Positions 32,528 to 42,537 of a DNA stretch of 49,127 bases are shown one piece after another (position 1 is the stretch's first letter; every line of letters begins with the position of its first letter). The stretch comes from Chondrus crispus (taxonomy: Eukaryota; Rhodophyta; Florideophyceae; Gigartinales; Gigartinaceae), in the NCBI RefSeq assembly GCF_000350225.1, contig NW_005179142.1, positions 78,971 through 128,097 of the forward strand, read 5' to 3'. The position numbers were made by a program, and so were the translations under genes. The notes under the pieces are model-generated. The model was not told the origin of the DNA. It saw only the letters and a program-made list of their open reading frames with translations, and made no database searches.

Positions 32528-34057
32528 TCAGTCTATGTATCCGTCAAGAGCGGCCGCCACGCTGTATATGTTTTCCTCCTTGTAGTAATCAAACTCTTTG
32601 TCAAAGCAAACGATGTTGTCTCCGTCTTTGGCGCCCTTGTCAATGAGCATTTGGTTCACACCTAGTGCCGCCAGGATCCTCTGGAATCGATCAATCCCTT
32701 CAACGTAGTCCCAATTCGTCATCGTGTAAGCCTTCTCAACTTTATAGCCACTCACGACAAACCGTCCCTCCTTCTCCTTTTCGACTTGGACTGGAACCTT
32801 TCCGAAACCCTCTTCCTCTCCTAGGACAATGACATGATCTTCTTGTTCAACGTTGTCCACAAGCACACTCAACCGCCGCATTGTCTCCAGCAGGCCTTCT
32901 CGAGACTTGGCACTAACCAAGGCAATTCGTTTGTGGCTGCCTATAGTTTCCACCAGCTCGTCTCTGATATACGAATCCCATTTTTCTCTCACACCTGGCA
33001 GGTCTACTTTATTGACGAGAACGACTTCCTTTTTACGGGCAAGTCGCTCGTCGAAGAGTTCCATTTCCAGTCGAATTGCCTTATAGCGTTGGATGATATC
33101 GTCACTGCTTCCGTCAACAATGTGGACCACCACCTTGCATCGTTCGACATGGCGAAGGAACGAAACACCCATCCCTACTCCCCGATGGGCTCCTTCAATA
33201 ATACCTGGTACATCAGCTATAACCATGCCCTCAATACCATCAACACCGTCAACAACTCCCAGGTTGGGTACAATTGTGGTGAAGGGATAGTCGGCAATTT
33301 TCGGTCTTGCATTCGACACCGCGTCCAGGACAGTGCTTTTCCCAGCATTCGGAAACCCAACTAACGCGACGTCTGCGACAAGTTTCAGCTCCATTTGGAG
33401 CCATCGTTCAACCCCTGGTTCGCCCTGCTCGCAAACCCTCGGTGCGCGGTTTCTCTCAGTCTTGAAGGCCTCGTTTCCCCTTCCGCCGCGTCCTCCTGTG
33501 GCAGCCCGAAACGTCTGTCCTTCTTCGGACAAATCAGCCAGAATGCGTCCATCCGAATTGCGAATAACAGTCCCCAATGGAACGGCGACGGTCATGTCCT
33601 TCGCGCAATGGCCTGTGCGACCTTTCCCGGTACCGTTCAATCCATCTACAGCGCGAAAGGCGGCCCCTCCGCGGAATTTGGCAAGCGTGTTGGCACCGCC
33701 AGTTGCGACAAAATTGACTGAACCACCCGAACCACCTGAGCCGCCAGCTGGCCCGCCCTTCGGAATTCCTTTCTCTCGGCGAAAGGCGAGGCAGCCGTCG
33801 CCGCCTGTACCGCCTTTGACAAGAACGCGGGCAACATCGTAGAACATCCAGTCCGGATTGTTTGTCGTTGGTCGCAAATGCGCCTTGGACTTGTCCACGT
33901 CTTGTGTCTTCGCTGCTGACGTAATAACGCGTCCACCCTTACGTGGACGCCGTGTGGATATACCAGGACGCGTAGCAAGGATGCTTGTGGAAACCGGTTT
34001 GCAAAATTTGGAGCATGACGAGAATTGGAGGGGGGCCGTGAAGGCTGCGTTGCTCAT
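32528..34057 (-). CDS. Obg/CgtA-type GTPase with OCT domain, probably plastid ObgC
   Basis: 509 residues from the Met at 34057, which opens a plausible transit peptide; the frame continues upstream to 34225 without family content. Order: Gly-rich Obg fold (VLVKGGTGGDGCLAFRREKG, GGSGGSGGSV, GRGGRGNEAFKT), GTPase domain with G1 GFPNAGKST, G3 DVPGI, G4 NKVD and SAK as G5, then the C-terminal OCT domain that ends at GYID. Obg proteins bind the large ribosomal subunit and act as late assembly or stress checkpoints. The OCT domain separates it from DRG-type GTPases, and together with the leader favours an organellar role. It is tail to tail with dapF (242 bp between stops, with CTGTACAGTAC in the middle). 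Confidence 0.93.
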   Translation of the reverse strand: MSNAAFTAPLQFSSCSKFCKPVSTSILATRPGISTRRPRKGGRVITSAAKTQDVDKSKAHLRPTTNNPDWMFYDVARVLVKGGTGGDGCLAFRREKGIPKGGPAGGSGGSGGSVNFVATGGANTLAKFRGGAAFRAVDGLNGTGKGRTGHCAKDMTVAVPLGTVIRNSDGRILADLSEEGQTFRAATGGRGGRGNEAFKTERNRAPRVCEQGEPGVERWLQMELKLVADVALVGFPNAGKSTVLDAVSNARPKIADYPFTTIVPNLGVVDGVDGIEGMVIADVPGIIEGAHRGVGMGVSFLRHVERCKVVVHIVDGSSDDIIQRYKAIRLEMELFDERLARKKEVVLVNKVDLPGVREKWDSYIRDELVETIGSHKRIALVSAKSREGLLETMRRLSVLVDNVEQEDHVIVLGEEEGFGKVPVQVEKEKEGRFVVSGYKVEKAYTMTNWDYVEGIDRFQRILAALGVNQMLIDKGAKDGDNIVCFDKEFDYYKEENIYSVAAALDGYID

Positions 34058-34762
34058 CTGCCGGTAGTAGAGGCTGTTGACCAGCAAACACAGCAGATAA
34101 AACGTTTGCAGCAATGAAACTTGTCGTGAGCTCCGGTAACGTAGAACTGTTTGCTCAATGCACTTGCTGCTCTTGTCGTCAACACTACAAACAAGTCTGA
34201 CGGAACGATTGGAATGCCGCAACAAGAGAGACTTCTATTGTTGCTCTTTGTGAAGTGCCTGTATACTGCTGCGGTTCCTTCTCACATGCGGCTGTCCTAT
34301 CGGTGCACGCCGAGATCATCTCCAAAATGCCCACAAAAAAAGACTGCGGAGAACGGCCCGAAAATTCTAAATATTTTCCTTGTTTCTTTTTCTTGTTCCT
34401 GATATATTATACTGTACACGAGCCGACTTTTTTTTGTTATCCTACCCTTCTTTAGTTAAGAGTAACAATAATACCTTCTCCAAGAGACCAGCGTCTGTCA
34501 ACAGGTTCGCATGGGAAACGAGGGGCAACTTGATGTCACATCTGACGACATTTCTCCCAACACTCCGCGTACTGGCCTTCGTTTCATTTTCTGTGAGTTG
34601 TACCCTGTCTGGAGGCCTCTTTTCTGGCAACAGGACTTCCTTTTTTAAGCCTCAGCATGAAATGTTTCCCGCGTGAAAGCCCTGGTCCATGCTTGACCTT
34701 CTCCCTATATATAGTTAAGGCATGGACGCTATGGCGCTGATTTATCATCATTCCGCACTTCT

Positions 34763-35104
34763 ATGGACCCAGACATCATCACCCTACTCTTCCCGAAGGT
34801 CTCAGAGAATTCAAGTGGAGAAGCTTCAGCTCAAGAGCCCGTGATGATGTCGCAATGTGAAAAGTACTATTGCCGGAGTTGTCGCTACAAGTTTTTCTTA
34901 CACTGTCCAGTTCACAGTGTCTTTTCTCACAACACCTGCAGTGATACTGAGACTTATTACATATTCAAGGATTGCCGACAGCATCAAGCCCTTGAAAAAA
35001 ATTCAATGGTCAGGAAATGGTTGGACAATGAAAAGAAGACAAAAAATCGATCGTTGTCTGAGGAAGACACTTCTTTCTCACTAACAGAATTAACATTGCC
35101 ATAG
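34763..35104 (+). CDS. Hypothetical small Cys/His-rich protein
   Basis: 113 residues, not recognised. A cluster of Cys and His (CEKYYCRSCRYKFFLHC then PVHSVFSHNTC) at about 32-59 could bind zinc. A TATATATAG sequence lies about 50 bases upstream of the start, and the C-terminal third is charged. It may be a real short gene, the first exon of a longer one, or a chance frame. Confidence 0.25.
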   Translation: MDPDIITLLFPKVSENSSGEASAQEPVMMSQCEKYYCRSCRYKFFLHCPVHSVFSHNTCSDTETYYIFKDCRQHQALEKNSMVRKWLDNEKKTKNRSLSEEDTSFSLTELTLP

Positions 35105-35836
35105 ATAAAATTGACGAGAACTTTTTCTTCTGAATTTCGTTTATTTGCACTCTTGATGTTCGAAGGCAAAGAAAAGCCACATATTTTAAACTCGTATGAT
35201 CCTGAAAAAGTCCCATCTTGCTTTGAGTTCCAAGTAGCCCCTAACTTTAAAATTCATCGATTTAGTAAACGTCGTCAGAATTCAACTGCTCAAAGGATAC
35301 ATGAGGCTTTCATAGTATAGGCAAATACAGTTTTTTCCTCAAAAGGCTCGAGTAGAGTATGAAAACTTTATACTAGAAAACAAGAGACATTGCACGCACT
35401 TATTCTTGAACTCCACATTTTCTTTTCCAAATTTCAGATGCAAATAGGATATGATACGTTCTTTTCCAGGAATAGATGTAAACAACTTGTTAAAAAATCC
35501 CATCAGTCATTCTATCTGCTTCCTGATTTATTCACACTATTTCAGCGATGTCATGGGGGATGTTTTTCACACCGGATAGTGAAGAGGTTGCAAGAATTTC
35601 ATTATCTGTACGAGATCTTGTTTGCGAGGAATGCATTACGCAGTCGGATGATTTTGAGGTTAGGTTACAATTCACAAGGGCAGCCCACAAAGTTATACAC
35701 CTGGGCATTAATGCATTAGAGACTCTCTATTTCTATTAGAGAGAATGGTTGCGAGACCTGCGGCTTGATGTCAAGCTTGTCAACAACCTCTGCTTCACGT
35801 CTGATGCTGTGACATACTGTACATATATATATAAAA

Positions 35837-35858
35837 TACTGTACCCTTGGGTACTGTA
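35837..35858 (-). repeat. 22-bp word, inverted copy of 23457-23478
   Basis: The exact reverse complement of the word at 23457-23478. It lies directly after an AT microsatellite and about 170 bp upstream of the helicase start. Confidence 0.8.
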
Positions 35859-36028
35859 AAATGTATAATTTACTGCTGTACAGCATCCGAAAGTTGCCAG
35901 CTCCAAAATAGGGTCACCGGCGGCGCATGTCGACTGGGCATCACGGCCAAGTTAATCTTCAGACACATCACGCAGCTCTACGCGTATGCCTGTGAAGCCA
36001 GTTTTCACAAGCCTTCTATCTTTGTAAG

Positions 36029-37738
36029 GTGAATTCCAGAATGGTAGATGACCCGCTTCGGGCACTTCTCCGCGGATGTCATGGCGCTGCAGTAGCAAGT
36101 TGGAAATCGAAGTCAGCCGCATCCGCCAGGGCTGAGCTTATACGAACGCCGTCCTCAGCAGCGCTCTCTCGCGAGCTTGACTTCTTCGGGACTTCCTCGA
36201 AGAGACTGGAAGTCACGGACAAAGCTCAATCCAGTTCACCAGGGCGAAACAATGTCAAATCTGTCGCGCCCACGTCCGCTGACATGTCTGCAGCTGTGGC
36301 CAGTCCCACCTTGGAAGCTGCTCTAGCTCACATGGGTATTGTGTCTCCCACAGCCGTACAACGCCGTGCGATTCCCGCCATGCGTGCCGGTAACGATGTG
36401 GTGGCGGTGGCGCCTACAGGGTCTGGTAAGACGCTTGCTTATGCCGTTCCTTTACTTTCAGAGTTACTGTCCGGGAGTCGGGCGCAACATCGTTCAGCCC
36501 CACATGCGTTGGTGCTAGCCCCAACAAGAGAGCTTGCAGAGCAGATTGGTCGCGTTTTTACGAGGCTTTCTTCAGAGGCACGGGTGAATGCGCGGATAAA
36601 GATTGTTTGCTCGAAGGCCGCTGCTGCCGGCCTCAAGGCTGCTGATGGGTTAATTGATATTGTGATTGCGACCCCAATGAGGCTTGTGGCCACCCACCAA
36701 GCTGGTGCAATTAACCTTGGGCGCGTGGCCCATGTCGTTCTGGACGAGGCAGACGAGCTTTTCGCAGGAAATTTTCTCGAGCAAGTTGATGACGTCTTAG
36801 CTTCATGTGGATCACAACTTAAGGATGGAACGAGGGTGCATATGTTTTCAGCCACTTTTCCTCCCGCAATAGAAACGTTGGCACAAGGGCTGTTGAAGAA
36901 ACAAAAGAAGATCGTTATTGACGGTGGGGCTTATGGAGGTTCTGCTGCCGTTGGAGGGGTTGCGGCGAGGATCGAACAAAAGTTTATGTTTGTCGGTGGT
37001 AGGGGAGAACAAGGGAAGGTCATGGCCGTGCGGGGTTTGCTCAAAGAGGGCTTGAGAGCGCCGATACTTTTGTTCGTGCAAACGAAGGACCGAGCTGCTG
37101 AGTTGTACCGAGAATTGGTTTATGATGGAGTGAAAGTAGAAGCAATTCATGCTGACCGAAGCCAACAAGCCCGCATGCGCGCCGTAGAGCGATTTCGAAC
37201 AGGCGAAGTGTGGGTTCTAATCGCAACAGACGTATTGGCACGCGGGTTGGATTTTCTAGCGGTAGAGAGTGTGGTGAACTACGACATGCCGAGTAGCGCA
37301 TCGGCATACGTGCATAGAATCGGAAGAACAGGGAGGAACGGGCGAAAAGGGACGGCAGTGACGCTGTTCACTGAGGAAGATCGAGTACTGCTAGGTCCTG
37401 TTCTGAAAGTGGCAAAGGTGAGTGGAGCAGACGTGCCAGAGTGGGCGTTGAAACTGAAAGGCGTGAGAAAAGATGTGGTGAGGAGAATGGAGAAGAGACC
37501 ACCAACGCGGAAGCGAATTGGGGGACCTAATCGTGGAAGCATTGGAAAACGACACAAAAAGGAAAAGAGGTTGGAGTCGAGGAGTCGGACTGAGAAGGGT
37601 GAAGCAGATAGCGAATCGACAAGTGACGGGAAGAAAAGAAATTCAGCGACAAAGGGAAAACAGACGAGGAGGAAGAAAAGGGGTGCAAGCGATGGTCTTA
37701 ACGTTGCTACCAGTCTTGAAGAAGAAGAGTATGAATGA
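36029..37738 (+). CDS. DEAD-box RNA helicase, DDX52/Rok1 family
   Basis: 569 residues. Motif Q region MGIVSPTAVQRRAIP, motif I APTGSGKT (128-135), Ia APTRELA, II DEAD in VLDEADELF, III SAT, IV ILLFVQTKDRA, V TDVLARGLDF and VI HRIGRTGR are all present. A DFFG motif near residue 51 and SGADVPEWALKLKG after the core are marks of the Rok1/DDX52 branch, which acts in early 18S rRNA processing in the nucleolus. The C-terminal 90 or so residues are very basic and lysine-rich, a likely nucleolar and RNA-binding tail. The start at 36029 is the first Met; a second lies four codons on. Confidence 0.92.
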   Translation: MNSRMVDDPLRALLRGCHGAAVASWKSKSAASARAELIRTPSSAALSRELDFFGTSSKRLEVTDKAQSSSPGRNNVKSVAPTSADMSAAVASPTLEAALAHMGIVSPTAVQRRAIPAMRAGNDVVAVAPTGSGKTLAYAVPLLSELLSGSRAQHRSAPHALVLAPTRELAEQIGRVFTRLSSEARVNARIKIVCSKAAAAGLKAADGLIDIVIATPMRLVATHQAGAINLGRVAHVVLDEADELFAGNFLEQVDDVLASCGSQLKDGTRVHMFSATFPPAIETLAQGLLKKQKKIVIDGGAYGGSAAVGGVAARIEQKFMFVGGRGEQGKVMAVRGLLKEGLRAPILLFVQTKDRAAELYRELVYDGVKVEAIHADRSQQARMRAVERFRTGEVWVLIATDVLARGLDFLAVESVVNYDMPSSASAYVHRIGRTGRNGRKGTAVTLFTEEDRVLLGPVLKVAKVSGADVPEWALKLKGVRKDVVRRMEKRPPTRKRIGGPNRGSIGKRHKKEKRLESRSRTEKGEADSESTSDGKKRNSATKGKQTRRKKRGASDGLNVATSLEEEEYE

Positions 37739-39201
37739 GGGCACGAGAGACGGCTTTGGACAAGACCTTGGTGATGAACATAGAATTGAGTCTATTGTGG
37801 CTTCTAGTCTGGCATCTTCATCTGTTCGGCTGGTGTTGAGAGTGTTTCCAGCAGAGGATACGTGACTCCTTGACAGTTTGACATGGGGTGATTTGACTCT
37901 TGCTGACGTGAAGTTACTGTGCCAACTCTTACACGTGGGCATGGAGTTCTCATCTTGGCATATTCCACTTCTATGCCTCATGGAAGGTGTATCCTCTGGC
38001 ACGTGACCAAGTTGGTTTTATGCCTTATACCTTGCAAGTGCATGCCTCATATTCTATCTCACGGCCCTGAGGGCCGTTCCGAACGAAGAGTTCGCGGTGC
38101 CAGCACCCGAGCACCCTGGCATTTGGCATGACTGGATTGGTTGAATGGGAGGAAAGCATTTCCAATATTTTTTATAACCAATCCATTGTTGACGGGCCTC
38201 ATACACTTTAACTTAACAAGCGCCATTTTTGCCGCAACAACCCAAAACAGCGTTGGCAGGTGTCGCCCAGAAATTTAAGTTAACATCACGAGGCGTGCGT
38301 TGACGTTTTCTGAAAAGGCGCCAGTGATGTGCTGGTCGTTCAATCTGAGCTGTCAAGAATAGTGGAAAGACCACCGAGATTTGATTGTGTGCCATACTGT
38401 TCTGTTTTTCGTCTTCGACCTCACTACTTCCACGCAGCACCGCTGTTCTGCATGACTACTTTTCCCGATCTGTCGAGCCGTAATTAATATTTTGAAACGC
38501 CTGTAACTGAGTAGAGCACCGGCATAGATGCACGGAACTTTAAAGCGTGCAATTAGGGACGATCTCTGGCTTACAAAAGCGACTCAAGCGAGGAACTATG
38601 CCCTGATCCCTGCCCTCATGAACAGCCCAATCATATGCGTGTCGCCACATCTGACTAGAGGCCCAAACTCACTTCGCGTCACATGAAATTCTACTAGCGG
38701 CGACCTGGACATATGGTAGAAACTGGCGATAAGCGTTATCTAGCCTACTGCAGTCCTGCTCGCGCCGCAATTTGCGCTCTTGCCTGAGGACCGATTTATG
38801 GGACAAGGTCCTCGCCCTTCTAGATTTGTTCGGGCAATTGTTCGGGCGTCTTCTCACAGCTTTTAGTCGCACCTCACTCCCCACGGGTCCTGCGAAATGA
38901 CGGGGGCCATCATTTGCGATACATTTCCTGCCTGCTTCAGGTAGGAATAGTCCCCTTTGCCGGCCGAAGCCTCATGCTTCATTGCCTTTCGCTGTGAAGG
39001 AATTCTTTCCACGCTTTTATGCGAAATACAGTACTGTACGTTTCGCCACCATCCTGCATGTTGCAACCATTTGTGTCTTTCCCTCTGTAACGCCCGTTAT
39101 TTCAACCCAGTCTTCTCTACTTTATAACTGTTACTTTACATCCAAAGCACATCCTGCCCTTTCATAAACCCCTGTCTCGGACCCCACAACTTCATCCAAA
39201 G
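37739..39201. other. Intergenic, no gene seen
   Basis: About 1.5 kb without recognisable gene. TACAGTACTGTA, a perfect 12-bp palindrome, is at 39027-39038. The 150 bases before the transporter start are pyrimidine-rich, as before several other genes here. Confidence 0.5.
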
Positions 39202-40740
39202 ATGGACATCCACACTCGTGCCCCAGATTCGCCGTCACCCACCTCGCCAAGCCCTGCCTTTCTTGCATCTACAACCCCCTCCTCGAGCGACCTAACTACC
39301 CGCCGCTGGTACGTCCAGGTCCCAGCATGCTGTCTACTTCAAATCACCTTCGGCCTCTTCTACGCCTCAGGCGTCTTCATTGCAGAGATTGACAGCCCTT
39401 TGTTCACTTTTTCCATCGGTGTCGCCGGTTTTTCCATTGCCGTCGGAATCACTTTCTTCGGTGTCCTCATGAACAGACTCATCCCCACTTCCCACTCCGT
39501 TCTCGCCCCGGTGTATATCGCCGTTATTGGCGCCTTGGCCTTGTTTGCTCAAGTCCTCATGCCGCACGCTGTTGCTTCAGACAACTCTGTTTTGCTTCTC
39601 GCCTCCGCCGTTGCCGTCGGTCTGGGATCTGGCGCAATCTATCTCGCGTCGGTCGATGTTTTACAGTCTTGGGTACCGGAAGCACCAGGCGTCATTATGG
39701 GCATAGGAATGCTGTGCGGCGGAGTTGGTTCCTTGATTGGAATTCGCGTTGATATTGTATTGACACAACTCCTAGGCGGTCCCCTCCCGGCATTGGGTGT
39801 CTCCGGTGCTATTGCGGGCGTGGTTGCTCTTGCCTCCGCAGTACTAGTACGTCGGCCCCCACCAGACTGGACTCCTACGTCCAGCGTGACTGCGAGTGGT
39901 GCGCCTGTCATGGATGAGGAATGTGGGACAGTGAGTTTGCATTCTGACAGCGAACTTGCAGCTTTGCTGCCCCTGTCGACGTTGGAGCTTATGCGAAATT
40001 GCCCTCAGCTCACGGTTAAAGACATCCTCACGGATCGATCGTTTTACTTGCTCTTGGTCGCGTTTGCAGCTACAGTTGGGCCCGGCTTTGGCTTTGTGCT
40101 TGCTTTTCAGAAAATGGCATACACTCTGTTTGGAGTCTCCATGGCAGAGGCGAATCGGCTTTACTTTTCGGTCACTTTTGCCGGTGTTGCAGGAAGGTTG
40201 GTTACTGGCTGGACTGTGGACAAGCTTCAGAGTTTGGACTCGAGAGATGAGGATTCCTTGTACGGTGCAAGGAAAACAAATATGATATTGCTAGTTGGCC
40301 AAACCATCGCGCTGCTTGCAATTCCAGTATCAATACACAATGGCCATGTCGGAGCATTCACGGTCGCCTCTGCAGCGGTGTACGTCACGTTCAGTGGGGG
40401 CGTCGTTGTGGCGGCCTGCATGGTGCGCGGTATTTACATGCCAAGAAACGCTAGTTTGGGGTTTTCTCTTGTGGCTGTCAGCATCGGGTTTGGCGACGTA
40501 TTCTTTTCATGGATCGTGGCTTGGTGCGGAGACCTATCGGATGTTGAAAAAAGCTATGCTTCTGCCATCTCTCCCGGGGTGACTTCAGAGGCCCATCAAG
40601 GAGATTACAACATCTTTCTGCTTTTTGGGCTTCTGTGGTCGCTATGCGGATTGGCGGCATCGCTGTGCATCGAAGTTTCTCCAACATTAATGGCCCATGG
40701 CGATGGCGAGACGGCGTCTGGATATGACTCTTGCGATTGA
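39202..40740 (+). CDS. Major facilitator superfamily transporter, OFA/monocarboxylate-like
   Basis: 512 residues with a Ser/Pro-rich cytosolic N-terminus of about 34 residues and 12 hydrophobic segments, six before and six after a hydrophilic loop at about 222-275 (RRPPPDWTP to CPQLTVKDILTD). The SWVPEAPGVIMGIGMLCGG stretch and the central loop with a DIL-type motif before helix 7 resemble oxalate/formate antiporter-like (OFA) and monocarboxylate transporters. GRLVTGWTVDKL after helix 8 is the usual MFS loop. It should carry a small organic anion across a membrane; substrate and membrane are unknown. Confidence 0.82.
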   Translation: MDIHTRAPDSPSPTSPSPAFLASTTPSSSDLTTRRWYVQVPACCLLQITFGLFYASGVFIAEIDSPLFTFSIGVAGFSIAVGITFFGVLMNRLIPTSHSVLAPVYIAVIGALALFAQVLMPHAVASDNSVLLLASAVAVGLGSGAIYLASVDVLQSWVPEAPGVIMGIGMLCGGVGSLIGIRVDIVLTQLLGGPLPALGVSGAIAGVVALASAVLVRRPPPDWTPTSSVTASGAPVMDEECGTVSLHSDSELAALLPLSTLELMRNCPQLTVKDILTDRSFYLLLVAFAATVGPGFGFVLAFQKMAYTLFGVSMAEANRLYFSVTFAGVAGRLVTGWTVDKLQSLDSRDEDSLYGARKTNMILLVGQTIALLAIPVSIHNGHVGAFTVASAAVYVTFSGGVVVAACMVRGIYMPRNASLGFSLVAVSIGFGDVFFSWIVAWCGDLSDVEKSYASAISPGVTSEAHQGDYNIFLLFGLLWSLCGLAASLCIEVSPTLMAHGDGETASGYDSCD

Positions 40741-41124
40741 GTGAATAGATGAACTGAGGAAACAAAGGACTGATGGAATGCCCAACAAAACCCTGTATAA
40801 GCACTTGAGCCTAGTGAAAGGTGGTGATCTGTCAGCTGATTCGCTCCATTTGTTCGCAAGTGAGAAAAAATAATTTGGGATCACTTCTGGGTTGCAGGCA
40901 AAGACAAGCTAGGATTGCGACGAGAACAAATACCGACACGTCATTAGATGCCCAACTGCTTCCAGTGGTATGTCTCTTCGTGCACCACGACTCAAGCCAG
41001 GAGCATCCTCCTGTGAACTGGGACATATTCAAAGGAGTTTTCTGCTCCCCATGGCAACGATACTGCCACTGCTCCACATACTCGCCATCGATTGGCAGGG
41101 TGCCTTTCCATGAATTTGACGTGC
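40741..41124. other. Short intergenic region between convergent genes
   Basis: About 380 bp, no gene or repeat recognised; it should carry both 3' ends. Confidence 0.5.
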
Positions 41125-42537
41125 TCAGAACCCCAATTGGCCTCCAACTTGATTTGCTATGTGCTCAAGTCCACTTCCCTGTAACAAACTAGTTGCCGTC
41201 GTTGCGATGACGTTAACTCTTAGTTCATTCCTTAGCTGAGAAATTACCTGTTCCACAGCAATTGATATTACTTGCCGAGTTTTCAGCGTCTGAAACACCA
41301 GTACGAGTTTGGTAGGTATCTGTTCAAGCTCGTCAACATTGTTCTTAACTACTAGAACACTCCTAACATGGTCACTTTCTTCTATGCTAGAAATGGCCTT
41401 GGCAGTGTCTAGTAGTGGTTTCGATAAACTCTCCTTAATATTTTCGAGCCCTTCAAGTATGGACAGCAAAGTCGCCGACGGTCTGAGAAAGAGGGTTTTA
41501 AACCCTGTAGGCATGAAGAATTCGCGGAGTTCCCGACCTATTCTAGGAATGTTGGCTTCTAGTCGTCGTGCCGTTTCAAGAATACTCGTTAATCGATGTA
41601 GCACAACGGAGAGAAAGTCTCTCAAGTTTGCAATCAATGAAGAAATCAAGTCGCTCGACTCGCGCAGCCTTGCAACAGAGACTTCCAGCTCTTGCTTTAA
41701 ATCTCCCATTTTCTCGAACAGGCATGAAATTTCTGTGATTTGACAGACAGGATCGGAATTCATTTGCCCCTTTAGACTTCGTGGCGATTCCGAGGTTGAC
41801 TTGATCCCCGTCTTCATCATCATGCTCAGCTGGGAGACCACGTCGTTAATCTGTCCGTTCATTTCGAGAAGCTCGAGAATGGGTTCGGCTGCGGGTCGTA
41901 GAGTATCAAAACGGTCCTGGATTTCTTGCATTCCACCTGAGAGTTGTTCAAGTGCCTTTGCAGTCGCAAGATAGTCATCAGTAATTGATTCAAAAGAACT
42001 GGTAACGTTGACGACTACATCCATAGCCGATTCTGGAACCATTGGCATGGATCGCTCGCTCTGTTTCAGGTTAGGGTCATTCTGATTTAGATTTTCAACA
42101 CAATAGTAGCGCTTCTTGAACCGTGAGATAAGGACTGGGTCAACCGGCATATCGCCGCATGGTACGCGGGGAAATATCACTCGAGGATCTTGAACAACTT
42201 CTTGCAAGGAACTGACCAGCTCTGTTATGTAGAAAGAAATAGGAACATATTGAGAAAAGCATATGTCTTTGCAGAGAGCAGAAATCGTTTCTGACAGTGA
42301 ATCTGGAAGCGCCTGTACAGCCGCAAGAATGTCCCTCAGTTGCTCGATTCCTTCCTCACTAATGGCTTTAATTTCAGAAACAGTGCTTGCTATTTCGTCA
42401 TTGACTGTCTCGAAGAGCTTCGCGTTGGCCTTGTCAATGATGAGCTCCAGACCCGGTACGCCGATATTCCCGAGCTCTTTAGCAAGGGCGGTATACGTAG
42501 CAGTAAGTTGCTCTAGTGGGGGTGTTTCTGCTGACAT
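41125..42537 (-). CDS. Unknown helical, coiled-coil-rich protein
   Basis: 470 residues without a family I recognise. The composition is almost wholly alpha-helical, with heptad-like Leu/Ile/Val spacing at about 1-80, 165-300 and 300-420, few Gly or aromatic residues, no signal peptide and no membrane segment. A short non-helical insert with RVPCGDMPVDPVL and a basic-aromatic FKKRYYCVEN motif sits near 125-150. The long uninterrupted frame in average codon use, with a clear ATG and stop, supports a real gene. It could be a structural, tethering or cytoskeletal protein, but nothing in the neighbourhood points to a job. Confidence 0.72.
   Translation of the reverse strand: MSAETPPLEQLTATYTALAKELGNIGVPGLELIIDKANAKLFETVNDEIASTVSEIKAISEEGIEQLRDILAAVQALPDSLSETISALCKDICFSQYVPISFYITELVSSLQEVVQDPRVIFPRVPCGDMPVDPVLISRFKKRYYCVENLNQNDPNLKQSERSMPMVPESAMDVVVNVTSSFESITDDYLATAKALEQLSGGMQEIQDRFDTLRPAAEPILELLEMNGQINDVVSQLSMMMKTGIKSTSESPRSLKGQMNSDPVCQITEISCLFEKMGDLKQELEVSVARLRESSDLISSLIANLRDFLSVVLHRLTSILETARRLEANIPRIGRELREFFMPTGFKTLFLRPSATLLSILEGLENIKESLSKPLLDTAKAISSIEESDHVRSVLVVKNNVDELEQIPTKLVLVFQTLKTRQVISIAVEQVISQLRNELRVNVIATTATSLLQGSGLEHIANQVGGQLGF

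Larger units (their letters stand above)
34058..36028. other. Intergenic with possible gene remnants
   Basis: Between the divergent Obg and helicase genes. Apart from the frame at 34763-35104, short plus-strand frames at 35111-35320, 35390-35719 and 35548-35739 have moderately gene-like composition and might be pieces of one broken or intron-containing gene; I cannot join them by any recognisable domain. Near 35821 a run of TATATATATATAAAA is followed by the 22-bp word shared with 23457-23478. Confidence 0.35.
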
